DNA of 64,000 nt from Yarrowia lipolytica (taxonomy: Eukaryota > Ascomycota > Dipodascomycetes > Dipodascales). Location of the stretch: the NCBI RefSeq assembly GCF_001761485.1, contig NC_090775.1, positions 2,301,001 through 2,365,000 on the forward strand, given 5' to 3'. The position numbers and the translations under genes are program-made. The notes beneath the pieces were generated by a model. That model worked only from the letters and a program-made list of their open reading frames with translations. It had not been told where the DNA came from and ran no database searches. Below are positions 51,909-62,063 of this stretch, one piece after another; position 1 is the stretch's first letter; every line of letters starts with the position of its first letter.

Positions 51909-54172
51909 GCTCTGTCTTTTGTGATTATTCGCCAGGCATGCGTATATATATGACAGCGGAACAACTAAATATGGCTGTCATCCCTGTGTCTTGGACTGAC
52001 GTACTATCGGCCGAGGCTGACAAATGAAGTGTGGAGAAGGTTGCATTATCGGAGTAGGGACCCGGGTTTTGTTTTAAAGCCTTTCTAGGAGAAAGGTGGC
52101 TACTGTTCGATAGCCGAGTAGCTGGGTGTGTACAGACTGGGCCTGTACTGGTACGAGTACGAGCACGAGTACGTCATAAGCAGGTACGCAATATTGTGGC
52201 TTAGACAGCCAGCGACGCCACCACTCGCTTCTACGATGTACTGTCACTAATAGTATGCTAGTGGTTCCGCACGTGATGAATGACAGTTGCTGTGACCTGT
52301 TGGTGGTGGATTTTGGTACATACAATCTCATTCAAGGGTATTTTCCAGACCTGAAATATTTCATTGTCAACTGTAGCTGAATAATTACGTACTCACACAA
52401 TCACCCAGGAAGCTCAGTTGTGTAGGTGCCGTAACGCACGTGCGATACAGGAAAAAAGACGCTCTCCACACAAGCATTATGGGAGCGAGTAGGAGCAGAT
52501 GTTCTAAGGCGATGACCACAGACTCCCAGGTATATAAAACTCGTAATTCTGAAAGAAATACCAAATGGCTAATTCTCTGTCTCTCTTCTGTCCATACTTG
52601 TCCTGGCAGTCCGTTACTACAAGCACTCACTGTACGAGTATGTAGATACTCTCTACACCTCCTTCTCTATCTGTTGCCTATTGCACGTCACGTTGGCAAC
52701 TTTCACAGCTATCTGACAGCCCCCAGCCTACAGTCATACCCGTCGGTATTATCTCTCACGTCATTAGCAACCATCACGGCACTGAGTTGTCTCCGCCTCG
52801 GATTCTAAGACACTCATCGTATGTGGGGAAAGGAAGCTTCCAGTGTCGATCTCCGAAACGTTGTGTAGACGTTTGCGAATGCTCGTATAGAGGAGAGAAT
52901 GCTTGAAGGGTGCCCTTCTGATGAGAATAGCCAGCATGTGTAGAGGGTCCGCGTAACCGGTTGAATCTCCATACTAAAAGCCCTTAGTTAACAATCACAG
53001 CTCAGATCACAGTTCGCATAGTCGACTGTACCTACTTCACTACTTGTACAATATTCAACTCAAGAAAAACGCTAAAAAACTGTACAGTGCTCCCGGTATA
53101 TTGCCAACATCTCTTGAACAGCCAATTACGTACACATATTTCGCTTCGCCCACCAATTCGGAAACGTAATTGAAATTGACTGGTCAGCGCAATGTCGGTT
53201 GAGATGATCTGCAGCGGACCTGACCCCACTAATTAGCCACTAGTCGGTTTGAGTTTACGTCATCGGAATTGAGCTGAGAAAAAAATGAAAACAGCATCCC
53301 TAACTGGTTGTGTAGAACAGCTATAAGAATTCGGGGAAACCTATGTTGTTGAGAAAGTACGTAAGTATCTTGTGTCCAATCTTTTCACCTCTACCGCCCT
53401 TACATCAGCCATTTTGTGTGTCTCTGATATCTGTCTGTTGTTGAAGTCCCAATTTTTTTTTAGCTTGTCTGGCCCCACTAATTTACCAGTGCGCTAAGAT
53501 TTTTGGCGGGGTACAGGACCTAACTGCCGCAGATATAGTTGGGAGCGGAAATGTGAATAATAGTGCCATAGGCAGGAACCAGTTGCTAGTCGGGCACTAC
53601 GAGTAGTACGTACGGCTGCGAGTGGTAGTAGAGGATATGATGGCGATAGAGACACTAAGGCGATCATGAGCTACAGGTTTCTGAGTACACATCCTCGCAC
53701 ACCATGTAACTACAGCCCAATTATCAAATTGTATCCACGGACAAGCTTGTTGCATGGCCCATGCGCTAAAAAGCCAATGTGGAGGGCTCACAGACAAGTA
53801 TGAGACATGGTAGTAGGGTCAGGGGGGGGTAGATGTTCTTCAGGGGGGGAGTGGGGAGAGTTGTGCAAAGCTGGTTCGACAAGCTGTGATTGATAGAAGA
53901 GCTCGTGGTTACCGATTACCCATAATATCTGCACCAGTCGCAAATCCATACCGTGTTTTGCTGCTCATCTACAAGTGTCTTTAGGTTGCTGTGACAATGA
54001 GACTTTTCGTTTTCGTTTTTTCGCAGTTTTCGCTTTGGCTTTTCGCTTGTTCAACAGAGTTAGTGGGATTTGGATTGTTTGCATCACGTGCAGACTGTAT
54101 CCCCCTCATCTCTCTCAGTACAAAAAAGTCCGCGGTCCCAGCTGTTGCTACCCATCCAACATCAAACCAGCC
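51909..54172. other. gene-poor region with an orphan TATA
   Basis: About 2.3 kb. TATATAAA at 52531-52538 on the plus strand precedes an ATG at 52565 that opens only 26 codons. A plausible intron (GTAAGT at 53361, CTAACTGCCGCAG ending near 53532) has no coding exon around it and could belong to a 5' UTR of the downstream gene. No other gene is supported. Confidence 0.45.
51943..51950 (-). promoter_or_regulatory. TATA box of the SNG1-like gene
   Basis: TATATATA about 35 bp ahead of the start codon on the minus strand. Confidence 0.5.
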
Positions 54173-54904
54173 ATGTCCAGCGAAGTCACAGTCGTCGTGG
54201 CCGCCTCCACGCCATCAACCTCGATTGTCGTGCCGGTCACCAACACCAACCCACCGGTAACAATCATCCAGCCTTCCACACCGCCTTCCACAGTCTTCAT
54301 CACGGCTACTCCGGAAGCTGGCACTACCGTCACCGTCAAACAGACCCAGCTGCCCGCAGCAAAGACCGTCACCACCGTCACAACCACAGGATGGGCACCT
54401 CCGTCATGGTCCACAACGTACATGCTGCCCCCGACGCCAATCGTGACCCTGGAGCAGTCTCCAGCCCCCACCACAGACGTCTACCTGGTCTACCCCACGC
54501 CGCAAGCATACAATGTGTTCCCGTGCCAGTCGGACCACACATACTACATTCCCGAGTTTCTCGAGGGCAATGACAACCACTTTGCCGTGTGCTCCAAGGG
54601 TCAGGTATGGACGTCGGCAGCGCTGTGCGGCCCCGATAATGCCACCATCTTGAACGGCACTACCGCCAGCATCACCGCACCACTCCCCGACTTTGAGTTC
54701 TACACCACCAAGCCCGTCTTCTACCTCAACGCGCCCCCAGTGCAGTGCTACCGAGGAGGCGCCTGGGTGCTTGCCTACGACACTGTGGTGGCCTCTGCTC
54801 AGACCCAAGCAACAAAATACGTTGACGCTAATGCAGCCCCTGGAGGCGCTGCTGCTGTCCCCACGGCCGTGGCCGGCGCAGCGCTGCTGGCTCTGCTGTT
54901 CTAG
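54173..54904 (+). CDS. Threonine/proline-rich protein with GPI-like C-terminus
   Basis: Product of 243 residues from ATG 54173 (GCCATGTCC). Residues 1-110 are rich in Thr, Val, Pro and Ser (VTVVVAASTPSTSIVVPVTN), typical of O-mannosylated wall proteins. A more structured part follows with four or more Cys (VFPCQSDHTYYIPEFLEGND, FAVCSKGQVW, CYRGGAWVLAYD) and N-glycosylation sequons (NAT, NGT). The last 20 residues (GGAAAVPTAVAGAALLALLF) look like a GPI-attachment signal. No standard signal peptide is visible at this start. The frame is open further upstream, from a GTG at 53975, with a hydrophobic stretch, so the true 5' end may lie there or in an unseen exon. I do not recognise the family. 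Confidence 0.65.
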   Translation: MSSEVTVVVAASTPSTSIVVPVTNTNPPVTIIQPSTPPSTVFITATPEAGTTVTVKQTQLPAAKTVTTVTTTGWAPPSWSTTYMLPPTPIVTLEQSPAPTTDVYLVYPTPQAYNVFPCQSDHTYYIPEFLEGNDNHFAVCSKGQVWTSAALCGPDNATILNGTTASITAPLPDFEFYTTKPVFYLNAPPVQCYRGGAWVLAYDTVVASAQTQATKYVDANAAPGGAAAVPTAVAGAALLALLF

Positions 54905-55806
54905 TGGCCCAAGGACTCTTCATCAAACGTTCCCTTCACCTAATAATGCATTTTTCTCACCACCACAGACTATTTTGATACTACGGCTTTCGCTTAGGCC
55001 GGTGTGAGAGCTTATTCGATACTCGATATTGATATTTGCCGTGTTACGGGGAGGCTAAGCCGTGGAAACTACCCCTGGTACCGACAGGCCGTGTGTGATC
55101 ACCATACAGCCAACCCCATGTCTTCCACCTTCCACCTTCCACCTTCCACCACTCGTATTTCACTCATGTCTTTTTCCACTGACCCACCCCCCACCAACAA
55201 GTGGAAGTTTATTGACCCCCGGTCGAATCTTGTCTTGCACCTGCACATATTACAGATGCGGTCATAGCTGTACAGCATCAATACAGTACAGCGCCTGTAT
55301 CGGCTGGTGTGCAATTACATAAGCAACGTCGTGGACATTTCATCTTTGCCGGTCCACTTTCACTCACACACAATACACAGCTGTGCGCGGCCGATCAACT
55401 CTCTTCCCCACAGATCCCTCTCTTGGTTGTCTCACGAGAATAAACACACATTCCAATTTAGCTTCGAATAAGTAATAATAAAAAGGCCCTATCCACATTG
55501 GGTAATCGCAACGACATAATGGGAATGTATGATATAGAATTAGCACTCTGCACAAGGAAAAAAGTACATACTGTACAAGTAGACCCTGTATGTAAATGGC
55601 CAATATGATAAGGAGAAAGTGGTACAAACACAAAAACTGATCGATGCAGTAATCGCTAAATACTACAGTGGGTTCTTTACTTGGTATTTCGTGTTTCTCA
55701 GTGTATTTCTGCGTCTTGCTACTCGTATATACTATATATAGTATGTATGTGTGTGCTTGTACTTTTAGTGTATGCAAACATCGTTAATTAAATACTGGTG
55801 CTGAGA
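54905..55806. other. convergent intergenic region
   Basis: 3' flanks of the wall-type gene and MED16. Contains the heptamer repeat at 55122-55149 and AT-rich sequence near 55720-55750. No gene is seen. Confidence 0.6.
55122..55149 (+). repeat. (CTTCCAC)4 tandem repeat
   Basis: Four exact heptamer copies. A minisatellite of this size is likely to vary between strains. Confidence 0.9.
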
Positions 55807-58581
55807 TCAAACACCCAAGCTTTCGGGAATCCACATGCCTCCGCACCAACAGTTTCGTTGGAAAGCAAACGTCCAATGTGTGCCAGTGAACTGCTTGCCG
55901 TCAGATGAGTCCACAAACACTGACGTTCCAGCACATCGCTGACACACCCGCAAGATGCTTCCCTCCTGTCGCTCGATAATGAACTTTCGCAGACAGTCAA
56001 TCTTCAGACCCGTGGACGTCACGTTCCTGTAGGGAGCCATGGCAGGTGTTGGGGCCGGACGGCCGTCGTAGTGTTCGTCAAGGCCGAGCCACGACACATT
56101 GTAAAAGTACAACGGCGACAGATCATTTGTCTTTCGGAACTTGTCAAACTCATCAACACACCGTTTGGCCAGCGGCAAGAACTGCTGGGGGATCATTCCC
56201 TGGAACAGGAGCTGCTGCTCTAGCCCCAAACGGTCCTCCACGTTTTCGGCGACCTGCTTCGTGTGTGAATCAATAACGTTGAAAAGCTGCTCAAAGAATG
56301 TCATGGAGATGGGTGTGAAGTGCGACAGTTCCCGTTGTCGCTGGGACGCCAGGCCTGCCTCTTGCGTCTCCGTTCCAGGCTTTTGCATCAGGATCGTGTC
56401 TAGCGATCGAATGCCTCGCCACGAGTACATGAGCAACATTCTAGAAGAACGCGCCATGACCATGGGTAAAGCCACATGCTGTTTCTGGAAGTAACTAGGG
56501 CCTTCGTTGGAGGCAGCCAACAGCTCCTGGCAGAGATAGGCAGCGAAATCAAGACACCATCGCTTAAGACCAGATAGAGACATGAGATAGTGGATTCGCA
56601 TGGCATGGTTGGGGGCCACGCCTGGCTTCTGCTGTCCAATGGCTCGTAGAGTAAATGTCAAAGAGAAAGAGACGAGACGGAGGTTGAGGAAACACCACGA
56701 AAGACGCGAGGTGACATTTCGAGTCCATCCGTGCTGTGTTCCAATAACCGTCTGCATGGTCAGGAGTCTTTGGAGAGATGGGTTGATCATAATTTTGTCC
56801 ATCTGGTGGTCCTTTTTGAGATCCAGCGAGAAGTTGATAGCCTTGTGTGACTCAGCTAGAAGTAGCAACGGGAACTGTGTCTCAAGAGCAGGAGCCAATT
56901 TGGAAACCCGCTGAATCTCTCGTCGCATTACCATCATGACATCATCGTTACAGACAGCAGAAATGCACGAAACCGAGTGTCGAAGAGAAAGGACAAAAGC
57001 GGAGTCAACCATCTGGGCAACTGTGAGATCGGCATCGGGGATTTTGTTGTCAATGATTCGTAGCTTCAGTCCATCTTTCGTCTTATACACGTAGGAGGCA
57101 CACGTGGGCGATACACAAATGTAATCAGGACGATCTGAGCCCTTGGGGAGAGGAGTAAAAGCATAGCCAGCATCACTGAACATGTTGAAAGGCGTTCCCT
57201 TTGTCGAAGAAGACACATTGCCTCTGTATCTAAAGTTGAGAATGCCGTCTTCGTGTGCAGCGAAGAAGATGGAGTCATACACTTGCGAGCCAATGTTGAC
57301 AATCTTGTTGGAGGTGGTGGTCTCCACCAGCGAGATAATGTGTGTCTTGTGCGTTGTAGTTGAGCTGGCGGATGAGTCGTTAGTGCCGAGTGAATAAAAG
57401 GTCGAGTTGAGATCCGGTGTATGTGATTGCAGTTCATATCTGTTTGTAGTGGCTCCCTTTGTATCCGTGAAAACGCACACCATTTCAGCCTCTGTTTCTG
57501 ACGACACTTGGTTCGACCGGATGCTGAACAGTTTGAGGTCAGTGAGTCGCGCCGGGGCACCTGATTGCGGCATAAGTGTCTCCTTGAGCAGTCGAGTTGC
57601 TCTCAGTTTAGGTTCCTCCTCCTTGGACCACTCCACCTCGATTCTGTAGAGGTAGATGGCTCCTGCTGGCGAGTAGCATGCCAACAGCATCTTGTGGTCT
57701 TTGGTGCCTGCAAAACTGGCATGTGAAATGATGTCGTCGGAATGCAGCTGGTTGAGTGATAGCTTAACGAGGTTATATGGCTGCGAGGGGCCGTTTTGGG
57801 TCCACAGCTTGAGCACCTGCGATCTGGTCACTCCTATGCATGCTCCAAAGCCCTGAGGGATTCGGGGTCCCAAATGCAGTCCCTGACTCACTCCGTAAGT
57901 GACGCTGATGCCGGAGTAGCCCAGCAGCTGCGAAGTTTGGCCGGTGGGGAAATCCTTCACGTCCGACAGCTTTTGTTTCGATTTTTCATTGCCTCCTGCT
58001 TTGAGTCCCGGGTTGGTCAAGATGACGGGCTTTTCAGGAGCCACCCAGGTGAATCCTACAATGGCGTTGAGATCGATGGGAGTCGTCAGTTCCTCGGATG
58101 GCGGCTTTCTGAGACATGTGATGGGCGATAGTGTGGTGTACTGACTGTAGATGTATAGAGAGCCCAGAGTGTCAATGATGGCGAGATCCGATCCCGAAGG
58201 AGACCACTCCACATGGCAGAAAGCGCGATGCGGAGTCACAAACGAGGTCGTCGGGGGTTGCAGGATGCTTTTGGGAGCGTACAACGTCGGCTTGGTCAGC
58301 ACCCAGTCCTGGCCATCGGTGCACACCAACAAATTGGTTTCCACGCCCTCGTCGCCTATGCTGGCAATGATGCCGTTTCTGTTCCACGAAATCGACTCGC
58401 GTGCGCCCAGCTTGGGCGCAATGATGCTGTCAAAGTCGATTGTCATCTGCACAGGTTGATTTAGTTGCGTAGCTGGGGGGTTGACTGGTGATGTAGGTAT
58501 TGCAAGGTTGGGAGGATAAATCAGATGTGCATGATTCCACTCTATGTGGTCGAGGTTGTGGGAGGGTGCATATTGGTACAT
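55807..58581 (-). CDS. MED16: Mediator tail subunit Med16 (Sin4)
   Basis: Med16 is a Mediator tail subunit that transmits activator signals to RNA polymerase II. The ATG at 58581 gives 924 residues beginning MYQYAPSHNLDHIEW; the frame runs a further eight codons only from a TTG. The N-terminal half is a WD40-like propeller: ESISWNRNGIIASIGDEG, AFCHVEWSPSGSDLAIIDT, GSLYIYSQYTTLSPI, VGFTWVAPEKPVIL. The C-terminal half is helical and ends with a cysteine-bearing family motif (ILRVCQRCAGTSVF, then WTFAFQRNCWCGGMWIPESL) that could bind zinc. Length is close to the 974 of S. cerevisiae Sin4. A TATA-like TTATATAA lies about 65 bp upstream. Confidence 0.88.
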   Translation of the reverse strand: MYQYAPSHNLDHIEWNHAHLIYPPNLAIPTSPVNPPATQLNQPVQMTIDFDSIIAPKLGARESISWNRNGIIASIGDEGVETNLLVCTDGQDWVLTKPTLYAPKSILQPPTTSFVTPHRAFCHVEWSPSGSDLAIIDTLGSLYIYSQYTTLSPITCLRKPPSEELTTPIDLNAIVGFTWVAPEKPVILTNPGLKAGGNEKSKQKLSDVKDFPTGQTSQLLGYSGISVTYGVSQGLHLGPRIPQGFGACIGVTRSQVLKLWTQNGPSQPYNLVKLSLNQLHSDDIISHASFAGTKDHKMLLACYSPAGAIYLYRIEVEWSKEEEPKLRATRLLKETLMPQSGAPARLTDLKLFSIRSNQVSSETEAEMVCVFTDTKGATTNRYELQSHTPDLNSTFYSLGTNDSSASSTTTHKTHIISLVETTTSNKIVNIGSQVYDSIFFAAHEDGILNFRYRGNVSSSTKGTPFNMFSDAGYAFTPLPKGSDRPDYICVSPTCASYVYKTKDGLKLRIIDNKIPDADLTVAQMVDSAFVLSLRHSVSCISAVCNDDVMMVMRREIQRVSKLAPALETQFPLLLLAESHKAINFSLDLKKDHQMDKIMINPSLQRLLTMQTVIGTQHGWTRNVTSRLSWCFLNLRLVSFSLTFTLRAIGQQKPGVAPNHAMRIHYLMSLSGLKRWCLDFAAYLCQELLAASNEGPSYFQKQHVALPMVMARSSRMLLMYSWRGIRSLDTILMQKPGTETQEAGLASQRQRELSHFTPISMTFFEQLFNVIDSHTKQVAENVEDRLGLEQQLLFQGMIPQQFLPLAKRCVDEFDKFRKTNDLSPLYFYNVSWLGLDEHYDGRPAPTPAMAPYRNVTSTGLKIDCLRKFIIERQEGSILRVCQRCAGTSVFVDSSDGKQFTGTHWTFAFQRNCWCGGMWIPESLGV

Positions 58582-60623
58582 GCTGTGGTATCGTACATAA
58601 ACCAACTGATGGGCTGTATGGCGTTGTGAGATGGGGTGCGTGGTTTATATAATAAAAATATTATTCTGACTGGTACGATAGAGTATGCAATATCAAAGTT
58701 GTCTACAATGCAATTCACATGAAAAGCACAGCAGTCTACGGTAGAAGTGTGTCAATGGTATAGGTCAACACGACCCCTGCTTAGTAATACAATACACCTG
58801 GGTAACATTTGGCACATACTGTACAGGCCGTTTAATATAATGCCCTCTTCAAGTTTGATCTCTTTTCAGACAATCTTTGTCACACTGTTCAAGTCCGAAG
58901 ACGAGGTTCGACAAGAAGCTTAGGGGAATGTCTTCCAGTAATCCACAACAAAGCTTGGTGTGAGAGTAGAGGCAGTGTTTTTGGTATCGTTTTGAGGCTC
59001 TTGTTGGACTGGTTACGTTGGTGTTGTTTGGTACTTTGTGTCTAGTCCGTCTATCTTGCTATACCATAAGCCGTCAGCATTATTTCACTAGGATCATCGA
59101 AGCATGTACACACTTGTACCTGTACTTGAAATGCGACTCAGAACACAACCACAACTGAATGAATAAGTGGATAGTATTTATGATCACAATGATGGTGTCT
59201 CATTGCAACCTCTTCAGTTATAGCTCTCTTTTAATATATTCAATATGGGATTTATATCACATGTATCCCCGGAACTCTGCAGTGAGAATCGATACTGGGA
59301 TACCAGTACATACTACAGTATCTATCTGTATATTTGTAACTCAGAGCCGCTAGTCTGTATTATTTGATATATTCAATCAATCAAATCACGAGAATTCCAT
59401 CAGTTCCCTGTACTTCTCTCACCCAGTTGGCTTCATAAAGTCTCAGAAGTTCTACATTCAGTGAGAGCTATGATACTGTATGGCTCGGGATAGAAGCAGT
59501 ATATGAGCATGGTCGAGAGCTTCCAACGTACTTTTGGTTAAAAAGACTCACTTGTTGACAATATAATCATGCTATCCCCAAACCTCCAAACCTCCATCGC
59601 ATCGAACATGGCACTACCTGTATGTACGCATCAGATACACACAGTAGTTAGCTTTAGTTGGGAAACAATTGAAAAGCCATCTCTACTGGCACTTGATTCA
59701 GTGTTCAAGAACTCTCTCAAGAAAGAAAAATCGACGCGGTTACATATAATCGATTTGGAGGCGTCCCTGGGAATAGAAACATTACACCTCATAGCTCTCT
59801 AAACTCCAATATATCCGTTACCGTGGTTTTGGCCCGAGTATGTTTTGTTAAGGTATGCTTGAAGACGGAGTCTTGAACAGTACGAGTGCAGTGTACTGCA
59901 GCTACAGTACCTCCAGACAGTCCACTCAAGTGACCCCATACATTGTCATTCTGTTGAATGAAAAGATATGGCTATTACAAGCTGCTACTTTTGCTTATTG
60001 CGTGCGTTTCAGAAGATGCAAGATTGGTACTACTTCCCCTCTGGTATCTCTTGCTTGTCTAACAGAGCTCTTGACCCTCGGACAATGTCGATACTGCGTC
60101 CTCGGTTCCACGTCCTCGGCTCCGCGTTATAATCGCTCACGCGTCACAATGCATACATACATATTAACCGGACATGCGATTGAAAATTCTTCGACAAGAC
60201 GAGCATCTATTCCGAGTTGCCACGAGCAGTAGATGAAGGTTCAGCTGCTACTGTAACCACGTCTCATTGCTCGGATACACTGAAGATGGCTCCACCCCGT
60301 GTTAAGTTTAATGGGGTGATGAGTGACGTGACGTGTAGCTCGACTTGTGCTGTAGGTAGACGTACAGTAGCGAGATGAGATGGGATGAGATGACTTGGCG
60401 ATGAGCAAATTATATAGTCTGTCGAGGTCCACCTTCAACCTGCGACGCCAAACACAGCGCCCATCTTGTCACATACTTGCACCCTATACAAATTGGTCTA
60501 TCTAAACGCCCCCACACCCCTTTCACAGCAAACCGCTCCCAAAGTCAAAGTTTAGGCACGAGTGGTAGGTAGAGTGGAATATAGAGCGTGCGAAACGCGA
60601 CTCTCCGAACACCACCTCACACA
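58582..60623. other. divergent intergenic region, 2 kb
   Basis: Promoters of MED16 and the YTP1-like gene. Short open frames (59569-59802, 59855-60232) lack recognisable domains. A direct GAGATGAGATGGGATGAGATGA repeat near 60371-60393 and TATATA at 60411-60416 lie upstream of the YTP1-like gene. Confidence 0.5.
58645..58652 (-). promoter_or_regulatory. TATA box of MED16
   Basis: TTATATAA, which is palindromic, about 65 bp upstream of the inferred start codon. Confidence 0.4.
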
Positions 60624-62063
60624 ATGCACCACTTTGTACGAGACGAAGGTCACCACCACCATGGAAATACTCTGCCGGAGTACGAGGAGGGCAACCACGA
60701 CATTCCCGAGGGCCAGTACACCTCCAACGAGAGCGTGGGCGCGGCCATGTGGACCTACGTGCTGGTCACCATGCTGGCGTTTGGAATCATGTTCCCCATT
60801 GGCCTGATAATGGGCCTGGCTCGACACAGATACTTCATTCCCATGCAGATTGTGGCTGCGGCAACGGCGGTCGTGGGAATGGTGTTTGGACTCACCCATG
60901 GCGGCCGACGATACTCGCCCAACAATATCGCGCTCATCTGGGGATGGTGCTTGATGGTGCTTGCTGGCATCCAGGTTTTCTTCGCAGTGTTCCTGCAGAT
61001 CCCGCTGCGAACCCGAGAGGGAGAGCTCGAGGAAAACAGCGTGCTCAGACGATACCCCTTCTTCTACCGGGTGCGAAACGTGCTCTCCAAGTGCCTGCTG
61101 GTGCTGGCCTGCTTCCTTCCCATTGCCTCGTGGGTCCAGTTTGGCTTCATCTTCATCACCATGTTCGGCTGGTGCCACGAGGACCATCTCGGCCAGTGTC
61201 TGGCCCACGGAATCATGGGCTCTTCTTTCATCGCCTACGGATGCATTCTCACCATCATGCTGCTGTTGGGAGAGGCCTGGCTGCAGCGACGAAACGTGTC
61301 CCAAGAGTTCTACGACTCCACGATCATCATGCTGTGGGGAATCGTCAACACCTTTACCGAGCACAGATGGGGCCAGCCTTGGTCTCATGGAGACTACCAG
61401 CACACCTCCATGGGCATCATTTGGTGGTGCGCTGGTCTGGTCGGTATTCTGCTGTCTCGAAAGCGATGGGTTGCTGGCTCTCCCCCCATGCGAAACCACA
61501 TCCCCTCCATCGTTCTCATGTTCACTGGTTATGCCATGAGTGAGCACGCTCAGCATCTGGAGGTGTCCACCAAGGTCCATGCTTTCTTTGGGTGGGCTCT
61601 GATTCTCGCTGGTCTCACCCGAATCATCGAAATCTCCTTTGTGCTCAAGGACGGCCCCTCAAAGCTCGCCGTGGCCAAGGCTTGGCAGTTTCTGCCTCCC
61701 TTCCTGCTCGTTGAGTCTGGAATTTGTTTCATGGGAGCCACCGAGGAGCAGATGGCTTACCTCAATGACGCTGGAATCGACCATTCGTCGTACCTGCTGA
61801 CCCTGTCGTCGGCAGCCTTCCTCGTCTACTTCCTCTTCCTGTCGCTCATCATGCTCTACAAGTACCTGTCGGGCACCCAGTTGACGAGCCGGGATTCCCA
61901 CCGGGGTCAGCATGTTCCCCTCGCCACCGAGGAGGAGGAGCTTGGCCTGAACGACGAGGAGGCCGACAAGTTTGAGATTGACGACGAGGAGGATCCCTCT
62001 GAGGGCTCGTCGTCAGGACGAAGGGATGATGGCTTTGAGCTGTCGCTTCTGCGAGGTAAATAA
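60624..62063 (+). CDS. YTP1-family polytopic membrane protein
   Basis: Product of 479 residues starting at ATG 60624 (ACACAATGCAC); the frame is open 12 codons further but only from a GTG. Fungal Ytp1-like proteins have an N-terminal DUF2427 part and a C-terminal Ytp1 domain; their function is unknown, with a distant resemblance to mitochondrial electron-transport proteins noted for yeast Ytp1. Seen: a His-rich head (MHHFVRDEGHHHHG), about ten membrane segments (TYVLVTMLAFGIMFPIGLIM onward), and the conserved HRWGQPWSHGDYQHTSMGII and HIPSIVLMFTGYAMSEHAQH blocks rich in His. The tail is acidic (EEEELGLNDEEADKFEIDDE). The intact His motifs in membrane context suggest metal or haem binding, but that is inference. 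Confidence 0.88.
   Translation: MHHFVRDEGHHHHGNTLPEYEEGNHDIPEGQYTSNESVGAAMWTYVLVTMLAFGIMFPIGLIMGLARHRYFIPMQIVAAATAVVGMVFGLTHGGRRYSPNNIALIWGWCLMVLAGIQVFFAVFLQIPLRTREGELEENSVLRRYPFFYRVRNVLSKCLLVLACFLPIASWVQFGFIFITMFGWCHEDHLGQCLAHGIMGSSFIAYGCILTIMLLLGEAWLQRRNVSQEFYDSTIIMLWGIVNTFTEHRWGQPWSHGDYQHTSMGIIWWCAGLVGILLSRKRWVAGSPPMRNHIPSIVLMFTGYAMSEHAQHLEVSTKVHAFFGWALILAGLTRIIEISFVLKDGPSKLAVAKAWQFLPPFLLVESGICFMGATEEQMAYLNDAGIDHSSYLLTLSSAAFLVYFLFLSLIMLYKYLSGTQLTSRDSHRGQHVPLATEEEELGLNDEEADKFEIDDEEDPSEGSSSGRRDDGFELSLLRGK

Noticed and set aside
52385-52630. 81-codon minus-strand frame ending at a GTGAGT
   Set aside because: It starts at a GTG, has no downstream acceptor and no domain.
53343-53545. Intron-like GTAAGT ... 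CTAACTGCCGCAG
   Set aside because: As a coding intron: the joined frame stops after seven codons. It could still be a UTR intron, so it is noted in the region entry.
53872-53889. AGCTGGTTCGACAAGCTG, an apparent inverted repeat
   Set aside because: Only short arms pair; this is expected by chance.
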